From Hyphomicrobiales bacterium (lineage in GTDB: Bacteria > Pseudomonadota > Alphaproteobacteria > Rhizobiales > Rhizobiaceae): a DNA stretch of 64,000 nucleotides. Positions 29,075 to 37,992 of this stretch are shown in pieces (the first letter of the stretch is position 1; each line of letters starts with the position of its first letter). The position numbers were made by a program, and so were the translations under genes. The stretch covers positions 224,460 to 288,459 of the forward strand of contig UBNV01000016.1 in the NCBI GenBank assembly GCA_900466945.1, in the 5' to 3' direction. The notes under the pieces are model-generated. The model saw only the letters and a program-made list of their open reading frames with translations. It was not told the origin of the DNA and did no database searches.

Positions 29075-30978
29075 TCCTCCGATGCCTCGTCGAGCGCCTT
29101 GGCCTCTTCCTCGGCCCTGCGCTTCTTCTCCAGCTCTTCCTCCGGATCCGTCTGATCCGGAAGGAAACCGCCCGACTGGCGGTTCCAGAGATCCGCATAG
29201 ATGCCGCCGGTCTGGACGAGTTCCAGATGCGTGCCCTCTTCGACGATGCGGCCTTGGTCGAGCACGATCAACCGGTCCATCTGCGTGAGCGTCGACAGAC
29301 GGTGCGCGATCGCGATCACCGTCTTGTCCTCGATCAGCTTGAACAGGCTTTCCTGGATCGCAGCCTCGACTTCCGAGTCGAGAGCCGAGGTGGCCTCGTC
29401 CAGGATCAGGATCGGCGCATCCTTGAGGAACACACGGGCGATCGCGATGCGCTGCCGCTGGCCACCAGAAAGCTTCACGCCGCGCTCACCCACATGAGCG
29501 TCGAGGCCGCTGCGGCCCTGCATGTCCGAAAGCCCCTGGATGAACTCCCAGGCATTCGCCCGCTTCGCCGCCTCGATGACATCGGCATCCGTAGCGTCGG
29601 GCCGTCCATAGGCGATGTTGTCCCGGATCGACCGGTGCAGCAACGACGTGTCCTGTGTCACGACACCGACCAGCGCCCGAAGACTGTCCTGACTGACCTC
29701 CGCGATATCCTGCCCATCAACGAGGATCTTGCCCTTCTCGATGTCGTAGAAGCGCAGGAGCAGGTTCATCAGCGTCGTCTTGCCCGCACCCGAGCGTCCG
29801 ACGAGGCCCACCTTCTCGCCAGCCTTGATGGTCAGCGAGAAGTCCTCGATCACGCCCTTCTGCTTGCCATAGTGGAAGCGCACCCCGTCATAGACGATCT
29901 CGCCCTTCGGCGCGGCAAGCGCCTTCGCTTCCGGGGTATCGACGATGTCGTGTGGCTTGGTCATCATGCCCATGCCGTCATAGACCGTGCCGATGTTTTC
30001 GAAGAGGGCGGCCACTTCCCACATGATCCACTGCGACATGCCGTTGATGCGCATCGAAAGACCGATGGCGACGGCGATCGCGCCGACCGAAACCGTGCCG
30101 TTCAGCCAGAACCAGATGCCGAGTGCTGCAACGAAGAACTGCACGATCGCATTGTTGATGTCGACACAGATGTTGAGCAGCGAAATCTGCCGCATCTGCC
30201 GGTGCACCGTGCCGAGAAAGCTGTCCATGCCCTCGCGCGCATAGGTCTCCTCGCGGCCGGCATGCGAGAAGAGCTTCACCGTGCCGATGTTCGTGTAGCT
30301 GTCGACGATCCGTCCCGTCATCATCGAGCGGGCATCCGCCTGCTCGCTGGAGGATTTGCGCAGCCTCGGAATGAAGTAACGCAGGATCAGCGCATAGACG
30401 ACGAGCCAAAGCACGAGCGGCACGCCGAGACGCCAGTCGACGGACGCGACGAGTGCCAGCATCGAGACGAAGAAAGTCACGGCATAGATGAAGACGTCGA
30501 TGATCTTCATCACGCTTTCGCGGATCGACAGCGCCGTCTGCATGACCTTGGTCGAGACCCGGCCGGCGAATTCGTTGGCGAAGAAGGTCATCGAATGACG
30601 CAGTAGGAAGCGGTGCATCTGCCAGCGGGCGATCATCGGAAAATTGCCGGCCAGCACCTGATGCATGGTGATCGTATGCACGACGCCGATAGCCGGCAGA
30701 CCGATCAGGAGCAGCGCCGCCATCCAGGCGAGCGTCCCGCCCTCCGTCTGCAGGAAGGTGGCGCGGTCGGCCGTCGACAGCCAGTCCACGATATTGCCGA
30801 GGAACTGGTAGAGAAAAACTTCGGCAACCGCGATCAGCCCCGAGCAAAGGCCAAGCAGCGCCAGCCACCAGCCGGCAGGCTTCGTGTAGTGCCAGCAGAA
30901 GGCGACGAGGCCTTTCGGAGGCAATGTCGGATCGCCGGCCGGATAGGGATTCAGGCGGTTTTCGAACCACGAGAACAT
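29062..30978 (-). CDS. ABC exporter, fused membrane and ATPase domains (second copy)
   Basis: This 638-residue half-exporter has an N-terminal membrane domain of six helices and an ATPase with Walker A GRSGAGKTT, signature [13 protein letters not shown], Walker [13 protein letters not shown] and H-loop AHRLST. It ends in a long charged tail (DPEEELEKKRRAEEEAKALD ...). It is a close paralogue of 21719-23590 and the two may form a heterodimer. The start at 30978 (MFSWFENRLNPYP) is supported by GGAG upstream and by alignment with the paralogue. Substrate unknown. Confidence 0.92.
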   Translation of the reverse strand: MFSWFENRLNPYPAGDPTLPPKGLVAFCWHYTKPAGWWLALLGLCSGLIAVAEVFLYQFLGNIVDWLSTADRATFLQTEGGTLAWMAALLLIGLPAIGVVHTITMHQVLAGNFPMIARWQMHRFLLRHSMTFFANEFAGRVSTKVMQTALSIRESVMKIIDVFIYAVTFFVSMLALVASVDWRLGVPLVLWLVVYALILRYFIPRLRKSSSEQADARSMMTGRIVDSYTNIGTVKLFSHAGREETYAREGMDSFLGTVHRQMRQISLLNICVDINNAIVQFFVAALGIWFWLNGTVSVGAIAVAIGLSMRINGMSQWIMWEVAALFENIGTVYDGMGMMTKPHDIVDTPEAKALAAPKGEIVYDGVRFHYGKQKGVIEDFSLTIKAGEKVGLVGRSGAGKTTLMNLLLRFYDIEKGKILVDGQDIAEVSQDSLRALVGVVTQDTSLLHRSIRDNIAYGRPDATDADVIEAAKRANAWEFIQGLSDMQGRSGLDAHVGERGVKLSGGQRQRIAIARVFLKDAPILILDEATSALDSEVEAAIQESLFKLIEDKTVIAIAHRLSTLTQMDRLIVLDQGRIVEEGTHLELVQTGGIYADLWNRQSGGFLPDQTDPEEELEKKRRAEEEAKALDEASEEAAE

Positions 30979-31345
30979 GGAAAGTCTCCAGAAATGGCGC
31001 GCAGCGACACCGGAAAACGGGCGACGCAAAACGCGAATATTCAATGATTGAGGCCAGTTGCGGCCGCAGGATGAATCAGTTTGGGAAAGGACGCAGGAGT
31101 GACGCGCTCAGGCGCCAACGAGCATAAATCGGGACTGGCGCGAAATACCGAATAGATCCATCGATGGCCCTCCCGCTTGCGTGTTGAACGAAGACCCTTG
31201 TTCTATCGAGGCATCGGCTTTTTTGCCAGACGCCATTTCTGACACCCGGGACATTCGCCCACCACTGTTGCAGACCGATCACAGGCGCCCGAAGGGACCT
31301 CCTCGCATGGTTGAGCCGCCACGCCGGATCGCCTAAGACCCTGGC
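30979..31345. other. Intergenic region, 367 bases, no gene seen
   Basis: This gap separates the divergent exporter and trmL genes and must hold both promoters. I found no convincing -35/-10 pair, no stable terminator and no RNA gene. Short frames here have no plausible ribosome site or family resemblance. Confidence 0.4.
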
Positions 31346-31810
31346 ATGACCGAACTTCGCATCGCCCTCTACCAGCCCGACATCCCCGGCAACACGGGCA
31401 CGATCCTGAGGCTCGCCGCCTGTCTCGGACTGAAGGTGGACATTATTGAACCCGCGGGTTTCGTGCTCTCGGACAAGAACCTGAAACGATCGGGCATGGA
31501 CTATCTGGCAAGTGTCGCCATGACGCGGCATGTCAACTGGGATCGCTTCGACGCCTGGCGCCTCTCCGAGGGCCGCCGCCTCGTCCTCGCCTCGACCAAG
31601 GCCGCCCTGCCCTATACGCGCTTCGATTACGCGCCGAACGACATCCTGCTCTTCGGCCGGGAAAGTGCCGGTGTCCCGGACCATGTGCATGACCGGGCCG
31701 AGCACCGTGTGACCATTCCCATGGTCGAGGGGCAGCGCTCCATCAACGTCGCGATGTCCGCCGCCATGATTGTTGGCGAGGCACTTCGCCGGACCGGCTT
31801 CCCCTCCTGA
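31346..31810 (+). CDS. trmL: tRNA (cytidine(34)-2'-O)-methyltransferase
   Basis: This 154-residue SPOUT-fold enzyme methylates the wobble ribose of tRNA-Leu isoacceptors. The three knot motifs are present: NTGTILRLAACLG, LLFGRESAGVP and the C-terminal SINVAMSAAMIVGEALRR. The length equals that of E. coli TrmL (YibK). It is monocistronic. A SoxR-like palindrome lies 58 bases past its stop, oriented to fire back across it. Confidence 0.95.
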   Translation: MTELRIALYQPDIPGNTGTILRLAACLGLKVDIIEPAGFVLSDKNLKRSGMDYLASVAMTRHVNWDRFDAWRLSEGRRLVLASTKAALPYTRFDYAPNDILLFGRESAGVPDHVHDRAEHRVTIPMVEGQRSINVAMSAAMIVGEALRRTGFPS

Positions 31811-31867
31811 ACCTCTGCCTGTCAGCATCATCTGCCCCACCTCCCTCTAATCTGGGACGAGGATGCA

Positions 31868-31890
31868 ACCTCAACTACAGTTGAGGTCAA
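31868..31890 (-). promoter_or_regulatory. SoxR-type operator/promoter (orphan)
   Basis: ACCTCAAC-TACA-GTTGAGGT (31868-31887) is a perfect palindrome with eight-base arms. Read on the minus strand it begins TTGACCTCAACTGTAGTTGAG, matching the SoxR box pattern (CCTCAASTNNASTTGAGG) set directly after a TTGACC -35 box as in soxS-type promoters. The -10 region 19 bases on (CATCCT) is weak. No soxR or SoxR-target gene is adjacent on that strand. Confidence 0.6.
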
Positions 31891-31939
31891 GCCCATTGCG
31901 TCGACGCGTTTGACATAGGCGGCAGTGCCCTTTCACGCA

Positions 31940-31968
31940 TTGCCTATCCATCCGAAAAACGTTATATT
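31940..31968 (+). promoter_or_regulatory. Candidate promoter of the serine-hydrolase-like gene
   Basis: TTGCCT (31940-31945), a 17-base spacer and TATATT (31963-31968) predict a start point about 20 bases upstream of the ATG at 31997. Confidence 0.5.
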
Positions 31969-31996
31969 GCATTGCAGCAAAAAGGGAGATGGAGTC

Positions 31997-33316
31997 ATGT
32001 TCGAGACAGCATTCGCCCTGGGTCTGACCCAGTTCGCCCGATCCTTGAGCTTCCCCGAGCGCGTCCGGCACCGCACGATGCGCAACGCAGCCCTAGAGCC
32101 CTGGCGGCTCCGCAATGCCGGCATCGACGCGCTTTATTACGACGTCAAGGCCCTCACGTCAGACGAAAACTTCTATATCAGCGACAGCATCGCCTCCGAA
32201 GGCCTGATCATGATCGTCCCGCCGACCGGAGGCGGCATGCTCACACTCTGCGACAGCGTCGAGGAATTTTCCCTGCGCGGTGGTCGTGACGTCCGTGCCA
32301 TGGCCGTGGCCGGCATCGGTGGCTCGGCGATCGGTGCGGCCGCATTTGCCCGCAACGTGGCCGATGCGATCGACGCCCCGGTGGCGGCCGTCGTGTCGGG
32401 CTACGGCCTCGGCGACATCGTCAACGAAGCCATCGGCGGCGCCTTCCTCTTCGGTTGGCTCGGCCATGTCAGAAGCAATCTCGAAGTGATAGACGACGTC
32501 GTCGGCCGCCCGAAACTCGGCGCCTATGGCAAGCGCGACGAGGATGCCGACGCGAACAGGCGCACCGGTCTCGATGCCGACACCGTCGCGACCTTGCTCT
32601 CCGATCCGGCCCTCTCCTTCACGCTGATCACGGGCCATTCACGCGGCAACCGCGTCATCGCCGATGCGCTATATGCCCTCAAGGCGAGCGATCCGGGCCG
32701 CATCGAGACACTCGCCAACACGGCCCGCATCGTCACCTTCGGCGGCCGCATCAAGATGCCGGAAGCCTTTCGCGAGGTGATCGACGTCGTCGGCGAACTC
32801 GACTGGTTTGGCGAGATGAACTCGCGCCCGAAGATTGCCGCCGACATCAAGGTTCCCTTCTGCGGTCACTCGACAAATACCGACATGCCGACTGCTCTTC
32901 AGGTGACGAAGATCCTCGGTGAGATCGTGAACGGCGGGGCAATGCCCGCAGCCATGCCGCCGGCGGAACCCGTCGAGGCGTCGCCCGTGCAGGCGGCAAC
33001 GACAGTGGCTGCAGAAACTGCCGAACTTGTCGAAGCCGTTGAAGAGGCAGTATCGCCCACGATCGACGAACTACCCGCACTGCCTGCAATGCCCGAGACC
33101 GAGCACGAGTCCGAGCCTGTACCGGAGGTCAAAGTCGAATCAGAAGCCGGCACACAGGCTGCGCCGCAGGTGACGCAGGAAGCTTCGCCACCGGCCGAAG
33201 CCACAATAGTATCCGAGGTGATCGAAAAACCCGCTGCGGCCAGCCGGAAACCCGCGACACCGATCATGGTGCCGCTGCCGCGCAGCCGTGGCAAACGGAC
33301 CCGTCCGAAGACCTGA
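31997..33316 (+). CDS. Alpha/beta-hydrolase-like protein with a long acidic Ala/Glu/Pro tail
   Basis: This 439-residue protein has a globular part (1-300) with a lipase-type nucleophile elbow GHSRGNRVIADALYAL, placing a serine at the centre of GHSRG, and a glycine/alanine-rich helix pair (AVAGIGGSAIGAAAF). The last 130 residues are low-complexity, rich in Ala, Glu, Pro and Val, and end in a basic stretch (PLPRSRGKRTRPKT). I do not know a characterised member. Lipase- or esterase-like activity is inferred only from the elbow. The ATG at 31997 is chosen for the upstream GGGAGATGGAG. A terminator follows, shared with the convergent flagellin-like gene. Confidence 0.75.
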   Translation: MFETAFALGLTQFARSLSFPERVRHRTMRNAALEPWRLRNAGIDALYYDVKALTSDENFYISDSIASEGLIMIVPPTGGGMLTLCDSVEEFSLRGGRDVRAMAVAGIGGSAIGAAAFARNVADAIDAPVAAVVSGYGLGDIVNEAIGGAFLFGWLGHVRSNLEVIDDVVGRPKLGAYGKRDEDADANRRTGLDADTVATLLSDPALSFTLITGHSRGNRVIADALYALKASDPGRIETLANTARIVTFGGRIKMPEAFREVIDVVGELDWFGEMNSRPKIAADIKVPFCGHSTNTDMPTALQVTKILGEIVNGGAMPAAMPPAEPVEASPVQAATTVAAETAELVEAVEEAVSPTIDELPALPAMPETEHESEPVPEVKVESEAGTQAAPQVTQEASPPAEATIVSEVIEKPAAASRKPATPIMVPLPRSRGKRTRPKT

Positions 33317-33340
33317 AGACACACTGCAGCTGGAACATCG

Positions 33341-33364
33341 AGGCCCGCGCGAAGCGGGCCTTTT
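33341..33364. terminator. Bidirectional terminator between converging genes
   Basis: AGGCCCGC and GCGGGCCT pair over GCGAA with TTTT downstream on the plus strand and an imperfect T tract on the minus strand. It serves the hydrolase-like gene and probably also the flagellin-like gene. Confidence 0.85.
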
Positions 33365-33388
33365 CGATTCCACATCAGTCGCTTGGTT

Positions 33389-34342
33389 TCAGATCTTCAA
33401 CCAGGAGGTCATCGAGACGTTGGCCATGTTGAGCGACGAGGATTGCAACTGCTCTTGGACCTTGTCGGCCATCAACCGCACAGCCTGTTCACTGAGGTCA
33501 CTGTCGACCAGACGGCTCACGCCCAGTTCTGACGCCCCCTGGATGGCCTGTACACCGAGGCCGCCGCCCGTCATTTGGCTGCGGGTCGTGTTCACCCCGG
33601 CAGAGGCACCGACCATGTCGATCAGCACCCGGTTGAGGGAGGAGATCATGCCGTCGATCTCGTCGCTGGTCGTGCGGCTGTCCAGCCGGATTTCACGAGC
33701 ACCGGCCTCGACTGGCTCCCGCGAGCCGGCATCCATGAGGAAATAATTGTAGGGCACACCGCCGAGTGTCGAGCCGGCATAGGCGCGGGTGAGCGTGCCG
33801 TCCTGAGCGTCCTGCCGGGACACGAGGGTCGATCTGGCCGTATCGAAATCGACCATATTGATCGACAGGCTGCGGTCTTCACCGGTGGTGACGGACGCGA
33901 TCAGCGACGCGACCTTCGGCCGACCACCAGCCTCCACCTTGAGCCAGTTGTCGCCATTGAAGCCGCTGTCATCGATCAAGCTGCCGAGATCGGCTTTCAT
34001 CCGGGAGATGTCGGCATTGATGCCCTCGCGATCGGCGCCGACGGCCTTGGCGACAACCAGTTTCTGCTGGATCCGCGCAACGATGTCAGTCGCCTGCTCC
34101 AACCCGAGCGCGGCCGTGTCGGTAACGGCTGCGGCAATGTCATTGGCTTCCTGCACGCTGCCCATCGACAGGCTGCCGGGACGCATCGTGGTGGAAATGG
34201 ACCAATAGGCGGAGGCATCGGGCGCAGTGTCAGCGGCCGGTGCGGCAGCGGGCTCTCTGGCGGTCCGTTCGAGCGCAGACGCAGATGCGCTTGCCATCGT
34301 TGCCGAATTGGCCAAGGCCGGAGTGAGCCAAGCTGAACTCAT
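33389..34342 (-). CDS. Flagellin-like protein with divergent N-terminus
   Basis: This 317-residue protein resembles rhizobial FlaA-type flagellin from the segment AYWSISTTMRPG (about 46) through the D1 helices (IVARIQQKLVVAKAVG, GFNGDNWL). It also keeps the C-terminal flagellin helix (LGVSRLVDSDLSEQAVRLMADK ending SLNMANVSMTSWLKI). The first 45 residues, which should be the D0/D1 helix required for filament packing, are replaced by an Ala/Ser/Pro-rich stretch (ATMASASASALE, AREPAAAPAADTAP). The ribosome site is weak. There are no flagellar genes around it. It may be a minor or non-filament flagellin or a decaying paralogue. Confidence 0.75.
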   Translation of the reverse strand: MSSAWLTPALANSATMASASASALERTAREPAAAPAADTAPDASAYWSISTTMRPGSLSMGSVQEANDIAAAVTDTAALGLEQATDIVARIQQKLVVAKAVGADREGINADISRMKADLGSLIDDSGFNGDNWLKVEAGGRPKVASLIASVTTGEDRSLSINMVDFDTARSTLVSRQDAQDGTLTRAYAGSTLGGVPYNYFLMDAGSREPVEAGAREIRLDSRTTSDEIDGMISSLNRVLIDMVGASAGVNTTRSQMTGGGLGVQAIQGASELGVSRLVDSDLSEQAVRLMADKVQEQLQSSSLNMANVSMTSWLKI

Positions 34343-34498
34343 GAGGAAACCCTATGTCGCATGTCATGTCGATCCGGCGCCGGTATCATTCCAGCTGTGT
34401 ATGGAGCAGGTTAGCGACGAGGTTTTGTGATTGGCTTTCGAGGAATGCTAGAATTTTACCGGATTGCCCCTTTCCTCCGAACCGCAACCGAAATGCCG

Positions 34499-34759
34499 TC
34501 AATCGGCCGAAGGAAGACGCCGCATGGTGAACTCGATTTGGTCGCCATCAAGCTGGCGCCAGCTCTCGACTTCGGTCCAATAGGCGGCCTTCGGAAAGGT
34601 GTCGAACCATTCCCGCGCCTTGGCGCGCGCTTCTTCGCGGGTCAGGCAGTAGGTCTCGCGAACGAAGTGACCGCCCAGGCGCCCGGAGGCACCGGCACGG
34701 TGATCGGCAATGCGCTTCTTCAAACCGTTGAATGACGGCGGACCGGGCATCTTCGTCAT
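34499..34759 (-). CDS. Small conserved-looking hypothetical protein
   Basis: This 86-residue soluble protein is basic at the N-terminus, with a central segment GGHFVRETYCLTREEARAKAREWFDTFP and a C-terminal strand-like stretch (QIEFTMRRL). I do not recognise a family. The even amino-acid composition and its isolation from any better frame support it as real. It is divergent from hemF. Confidence 0.6.
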   Translation of the reverse strand: MTKMPGPPSFNGLKKRIADHRAGASGRLGGHFVRETYCLTREEARAKAREWFDTFPKAAYWTEVESWRQLDGDQIEFTMRRLPSAD

Positions 34760-34909
34760 GAAACACCTCGCATGCCGAAAGAATAATGCAGCCCAAAGCG
34801 GAACGCGAGTCGATTTTCCGGGGACACCCCGGCCCCCATATGGTCGCCCGGGAATTCACCTGATATTCCTGTCGCTCGAGAGTTGCCAGAAGGCATAGTG
34901 GGGGAAGAC

Positions 34910-35824
34910 ATGGAGCGACCGGTTCTGACGAAGGGCCTGCCTGCCGATATCGAGGACAAGAAGCTGGCCGCCCGGGCATGGTTTGAAAGCCTGCGCGATG
35001 CCATCTGCGCCTCCTTCGAGACCCTTGAGCAGGAACTGACCGGCCCGATGTCGGATCGCGAGCCCGGCCGGTTCCAGGCCAAGGATTGGCTGCGCGAGGA
35101 CGGCAAGGGCGGCGGCGGCCGCATGTCGATGATGTATGGCCGCGTCTTCGAGAAGGTCGGCGTGCACACCTCGACCGTGCATGGTGAATTCTCACCCGAA
35201 TTCCGCAAGCAGATGCCGGGGGCGGAAGAAGACCCGCGCTTCTGGGCTTCCGGCATTTCGCTGATCGCCCACCCGGTCAATCCGCATGTGCCGACGGTGC
35301 ACATGAACACCCGCATGGTCGTGACCTCCAGCCAGTGGTTTGGCGGCGGTGCTGACCTGACCCCTGTGCTCGACCGCAGGCGCATCCAGGACGATCCGGA
35401 CACACGGCTCTTCCATCGGGCCATGGAAGTCACCTGCGAGCGCCATCCCGCCGTCGCCGACTACGCCGCCTACAAGAAGTGGTGCGACGAGTACTTCTTC
35501 CTGCCCCATCGCAACGAAGCCCGCGGCATTGGCGGCATCTTCTTCGATTGGCTCACAGCAGACGAGGAGAAGGGCGGCTGGGACGCCAATATGACCTTTG
35601 TCCAGGACGTCGGTCGCGCCTTCAATCTCGTCTATCCGAAGATCGTACGCGCCAACTTCAACACTCCCTGGACCGACGAGGATCGCGAGGAACAGCTCGT
35701 CCGTCGCGGCCGCTATGTGGAGTTCAACCTGCTCTACGACAGGGGCACGATCTTCGGTTTGAAGACCGGCGGAAACGTCGAATCAATCCTGTCCTCGCTT
35801 CCTCCGCTCGTCCGCTACCCCTGA
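34910..35824 (+). CDS. hemF: Oxygen-dependent coproporphyrinogen III oxidase
   Basis: This 304-residue cytosolic enzyme of haem synthesis converts coproporphyrinogen III to protoporphyrinogen IX using O2. Family blocks are intact: [59 protein letters not shown] and [19 protein letters not shown]. The length is standard. The start at 34910 ([11 protein letters not shown]) has GGGGGAAG upstream and fits better than the frame opening at 34883. It supplies haem for, among others, the bc1 complex encoded nearby. Confidence 0.97.
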   Translation: MERPVLTKGLPADIEDKKLAARAWFESLRDAICASFETLEQELTGPMSDREPGRFQAKDWLREDGKGGGGRMSMMYGRVFEKVGVHTSTVHGEFSPEFRKQMPGAEEDPRFWASGISLIAHPVNPHVPTVHMNTRMVVTSSQWFGGGADLTPVLDRRRIQDDPDTRLFHRAMEVTCERHPAVADYAAYKKWCDEYFFLPHRNEARGIGGIFFDWLTADEEKGGWDANMTFVQDVGRAFNLVYPKIVRANFNTPWTDEDREEQLVRRGRYVEFNLLYDRGTIFGLKTGGNVESILSSLPPLVRYP

Positions 35825-35995
35825 TCGGGCGGGTTACCGCTGACACGGTTATCCACACGCGAATTCACAGAAAAGAATGGCGGGACATTTCCGCTGCTTA
35901 CGCGATTGTGTGCGGGAAACTTGACAGTTTTCATTGCGCTCCATCAGGCACGAGGCCATTCTGCGGCCTCACGCAGTATCGAGGAGGAGATTGCG

Positions 35996-36271
35996 ATGAC
36001 CCCATTCAGCTCAGTGTCTGCGTCCCGCGTCAGTGACCCCGCCGACCGCGCCATGGAAGCGCCCCAACTGATCGATCGACTGGCAGAAGAGTTGCGTGCG
36101 TCGAGTGATGTTGACCTGCCCCATTCCTATTTCGTCGAGCAGGTTCGCCTGGGCCTCGCGGGCCGCGACGTGACAGATCACGTGGCCGCCAACGATGTCG
36201 AAAGCGGCACCAATCGTGGCCGCAGGGCGAATGCCAAGTCGGTATTCCACGCCTGGGCGATGCCCGACTGA
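35996..36271 (+). CDS. Small hypothetical protein
   Basis: This 91-residue soluble protein has no recognised domain. It begins MTPFSSVSASRVSDPADRAM and contains a charged helix-like middle and a C-terminal HAWAMPD. The start at 35996 is well marked by GAGGAGGAG eight bases upstream. A strong terminator follows the stop, supporting a real monocistronic gene. Confidence 0.6.
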   Translation: MTPFSSVSASRVSDPADRAMEAPQLIDRLAEELRASSDVDLPHSYFVEQVRLGLAGRDVTDHVAANDVESGTNRGRRANAKSVFHAWAMPD

Positions 36272-36303
36272 TCAAACCGAATCCACCGCGTCGAAACTGA
36301 CTT

Positions 36304-36331
36304 GCCCGCACCCCGTGCGGGCTTTTTTTTT
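36304..36331 (+). terminator. Strong rho-independent terminator
   Basis: GCCCGCAC and GTGCGGGC pair over CCC, followed by nine T residues, 32 bases past the stop at 36271. Confidence 0.95.
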
Positions 36332-36401
36332 CATCGCCGCTGATGAACAATCGCCGGTTTCTGACGTTACGCCTCTTTGAGGCGACCATGGAGGAAAGGT
36401 C

Positions 36402-36590
36402 ATGAAACGTTTTGAATGCGGAACTCTTGTGCCTGGCTGTGATTGGCACACCCGCGCCGACGGAGAGGCTGAAGTCGTAAGGCGTGCGGTCGAGCACATG
36501 CGTGTCACCCATGGCGAGGATGTCATCCGCCCCTCGATGGTGGAACACATCAAGGAACGTATCCGGGATGAACAGCCAAATCCGGCTTGA
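36402..36590 (+). CDS. DUF1059 domain-containing protein
   Basis: This 62-residue protein matches the DUF1059 family: MKRFECGTLVPGCDWHTRAD with the paired cysteines and histidine, then EVVRRAVEHMRVTHGED. The layout resembles a small zinc-ribbon-like stress protein. Function unknown. AGGAAAG upstream supports the start at 36402. Confidence 0.85.
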   Translation: MKRFECGTLVPGCDWHTRADGEAEVVRRAVEHMRVTHGEDVIRPSMVEHIKERIRDEQPNPA

Positions 36591-36735
36591 CAGGCACACA
36601 CCGTAACGGGTCACGCTTAAACCGGAGCCCGCATCGGCAGACCCCGGTCTTGTTCATCAAAACTGAGCTGCTCGGCAGCATACCTCGTCGATGACATGAA
36701 TGACGCCGTTATCCTTGCGGATATCGGCAGACACG

Positions 36736-37992
36736 TCACGACTTGGCGAGCGTCTCGATCCGTGCCAGCAGGTCCTCGCGGCTGAGGTTGAACTGCGAAG
36801 CGATCCAGCCCTCCTCCAGTTTGCCGAGGATCTCGCCCACCTTGGGACCGGCCGCGATCCCGGCTGCGAGCACATCGGCACCCTTGATCGGCAGCACCGG
36901 ACGCACGAAGCCCTCGGCCCGCTTGAGGAGCGCAAACAGCCGCGCACTGCGGGCCATCGCCTTCTGGTCGCCCTCGGCTCGCGCACGGACAGAAGCCAGC
37001 TCCAGCTTCAGCACAGAGATCATGCCATCCTTGCCGAAGCGGTAGAGATCGCGATCGAAGGCGACATCCGTCACCGTCTCCTGCGGCTTCGGCGCCCGTG
37101 CGAAGCGATCAAGTGCCAGCGCCTCGGCATTGGAAAGCTTGAGCCGCTCAGACAGCGTCACCAGCCTTGCTGCATCCTTCGGCACGATGGCGCAGAGCCT
37201 GAGCAGTGCATCAGGCTCCCAACCGAGTGCCTGCTCCGCCGCGATCAAACCAGGGATCGCATCGATGCCCCACTTCTCCGTCTCCGGCAGAATTTCGGTC
37301 AACACACCCGACTGCCGCATCCAGAGCAGCGCCCGGCCCGGATCACGCGCGGACAAGAGCTTCTTGATCTCGCTCCACACCCGCTCGGCCGAGAGCGTCT
37401 TGAGCTGCGCCCGCGCCCGGGCACAGGCCTTCAGACCATCGGCATCGGGGCGACCGCTGCCGTAATGGGCAAAGAAGCGGAAGAAGCGCAGGACGCGCAG
37501 ATAGTCCTCGGCAATCCGCTGCTCCGCATTGCCGATAAAGCGCACGGTCTTCGTCTCGATGTCCTTCAGCCCCCCGACGAGATCGACCACCTCGCCGTCG
37601 GCGCCAACATAGAGCGCATTGATGGTCAGGTCGCGCCGGTCGGCATCCTCCTGCCACGTGGCCCCGAAGGCCACCTGCGCATGCCGTCCGTTGGTCTCGA
37701 CGTCGCGCCGGAGCGTCGTCACCTCATAGCCCTTGCCGTCGACAACAAGCGTCACGGTGCCGTGTTCGATACCCGTCGGCACGGCCTTGATCCCCTTGGC
37801 CGCAGCACGTCCACTCACCTCTTCCGGCATCAGCGTCGTAGCAAGGTCGATATCGCCGACGTCAAGCCCCATTAGGCTGTTGCGCACGGCACCGCCCACG
37901 ACCCGCGTCTCGGCCCCGCCGCTGTTCAAGAGCGTCATGACCCGCTGCAGCGCAGGCGCCTGAAACCAGTCGCGATCGGCAAGATTGGTCAT
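36736..37992 (-). CDS. cca: CCA tRNA nucleotidyltransferase / poly(A) polymerase family
   Basis: This 418-residue class II nucleotidyltransferase has the head-domain motifs VGGAVRNSLMG and GDIDLAT, the RRDLTINALY motif and the flexible RIAEDYLRVLRFFRFFAHYG region. It adds CCA to tRNA 3' ends; a polyA-polymerase role cannot be excluded from sequence alone. The start at 37992 lies within the stop of the Nudix gene (ATGA). It is third in an overlapping three-gene operon (DUF1285, Nudix, cca), an order seen in related genomes. An upstream extension to 38097 is a read-through of the Nudix frame. Confidence 0.94.
   Translation of the reverse strand: MTNLADRDWFQAPALQRVMTLLNSGGAETRVVGGAVRNSLMGLDVGDIDLATTLMPEEVSGRAAAKGIKAVPTGIEHGTVTLVVDGKGYEVTTLRRDVETNGRHAQVAFGATWQEDADRRDLTINALYVGADGEVVDLVGGLKDIETKTVRFIGNAEQRIAEDYLRVLRFFRFFAHYGSGRPDADGLKACARARAQLKTLSAERVWSEIKKLLSARDPGRALLWMRQSGVLTEILPETEKWGIDAIPGLIAAEQALGWEPDALLRLCAIVPKDAARLVTLSERLKLSNAEALALDRFARAPKPQETVTDVAFDRDLYRFGKDGMISVLKLELASVRARAEGDQKAMARSARLFALLKRAEGFVRPVLPIKGADVLAAGIAAGPKVGEILGKLEEGWIASQFNLSREDLLARIETLAKS

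Noticed and set aside
29017..30606. A 529-codon plus-strand frame over the second ABC exporter
   Set aside because: Same reasons as for the first exporter.
31076..31840. A 254-codon minus-strand frame opposite trmL, near the SoxR-like promoter
   Set aside because: It has a ribosome-like site and promoter, but the protein shows no family resemblance and runs into non-coding sequence. Kept only as part of the SoxR-site finding, not as a gene.
34818..34832. CCGGGG-ACA-CCCCGG hairpin upstream of hemF
   Set aside because: Short perfect stem but in high-GC DNA, with no T run and no clear relation to either divergent gene.
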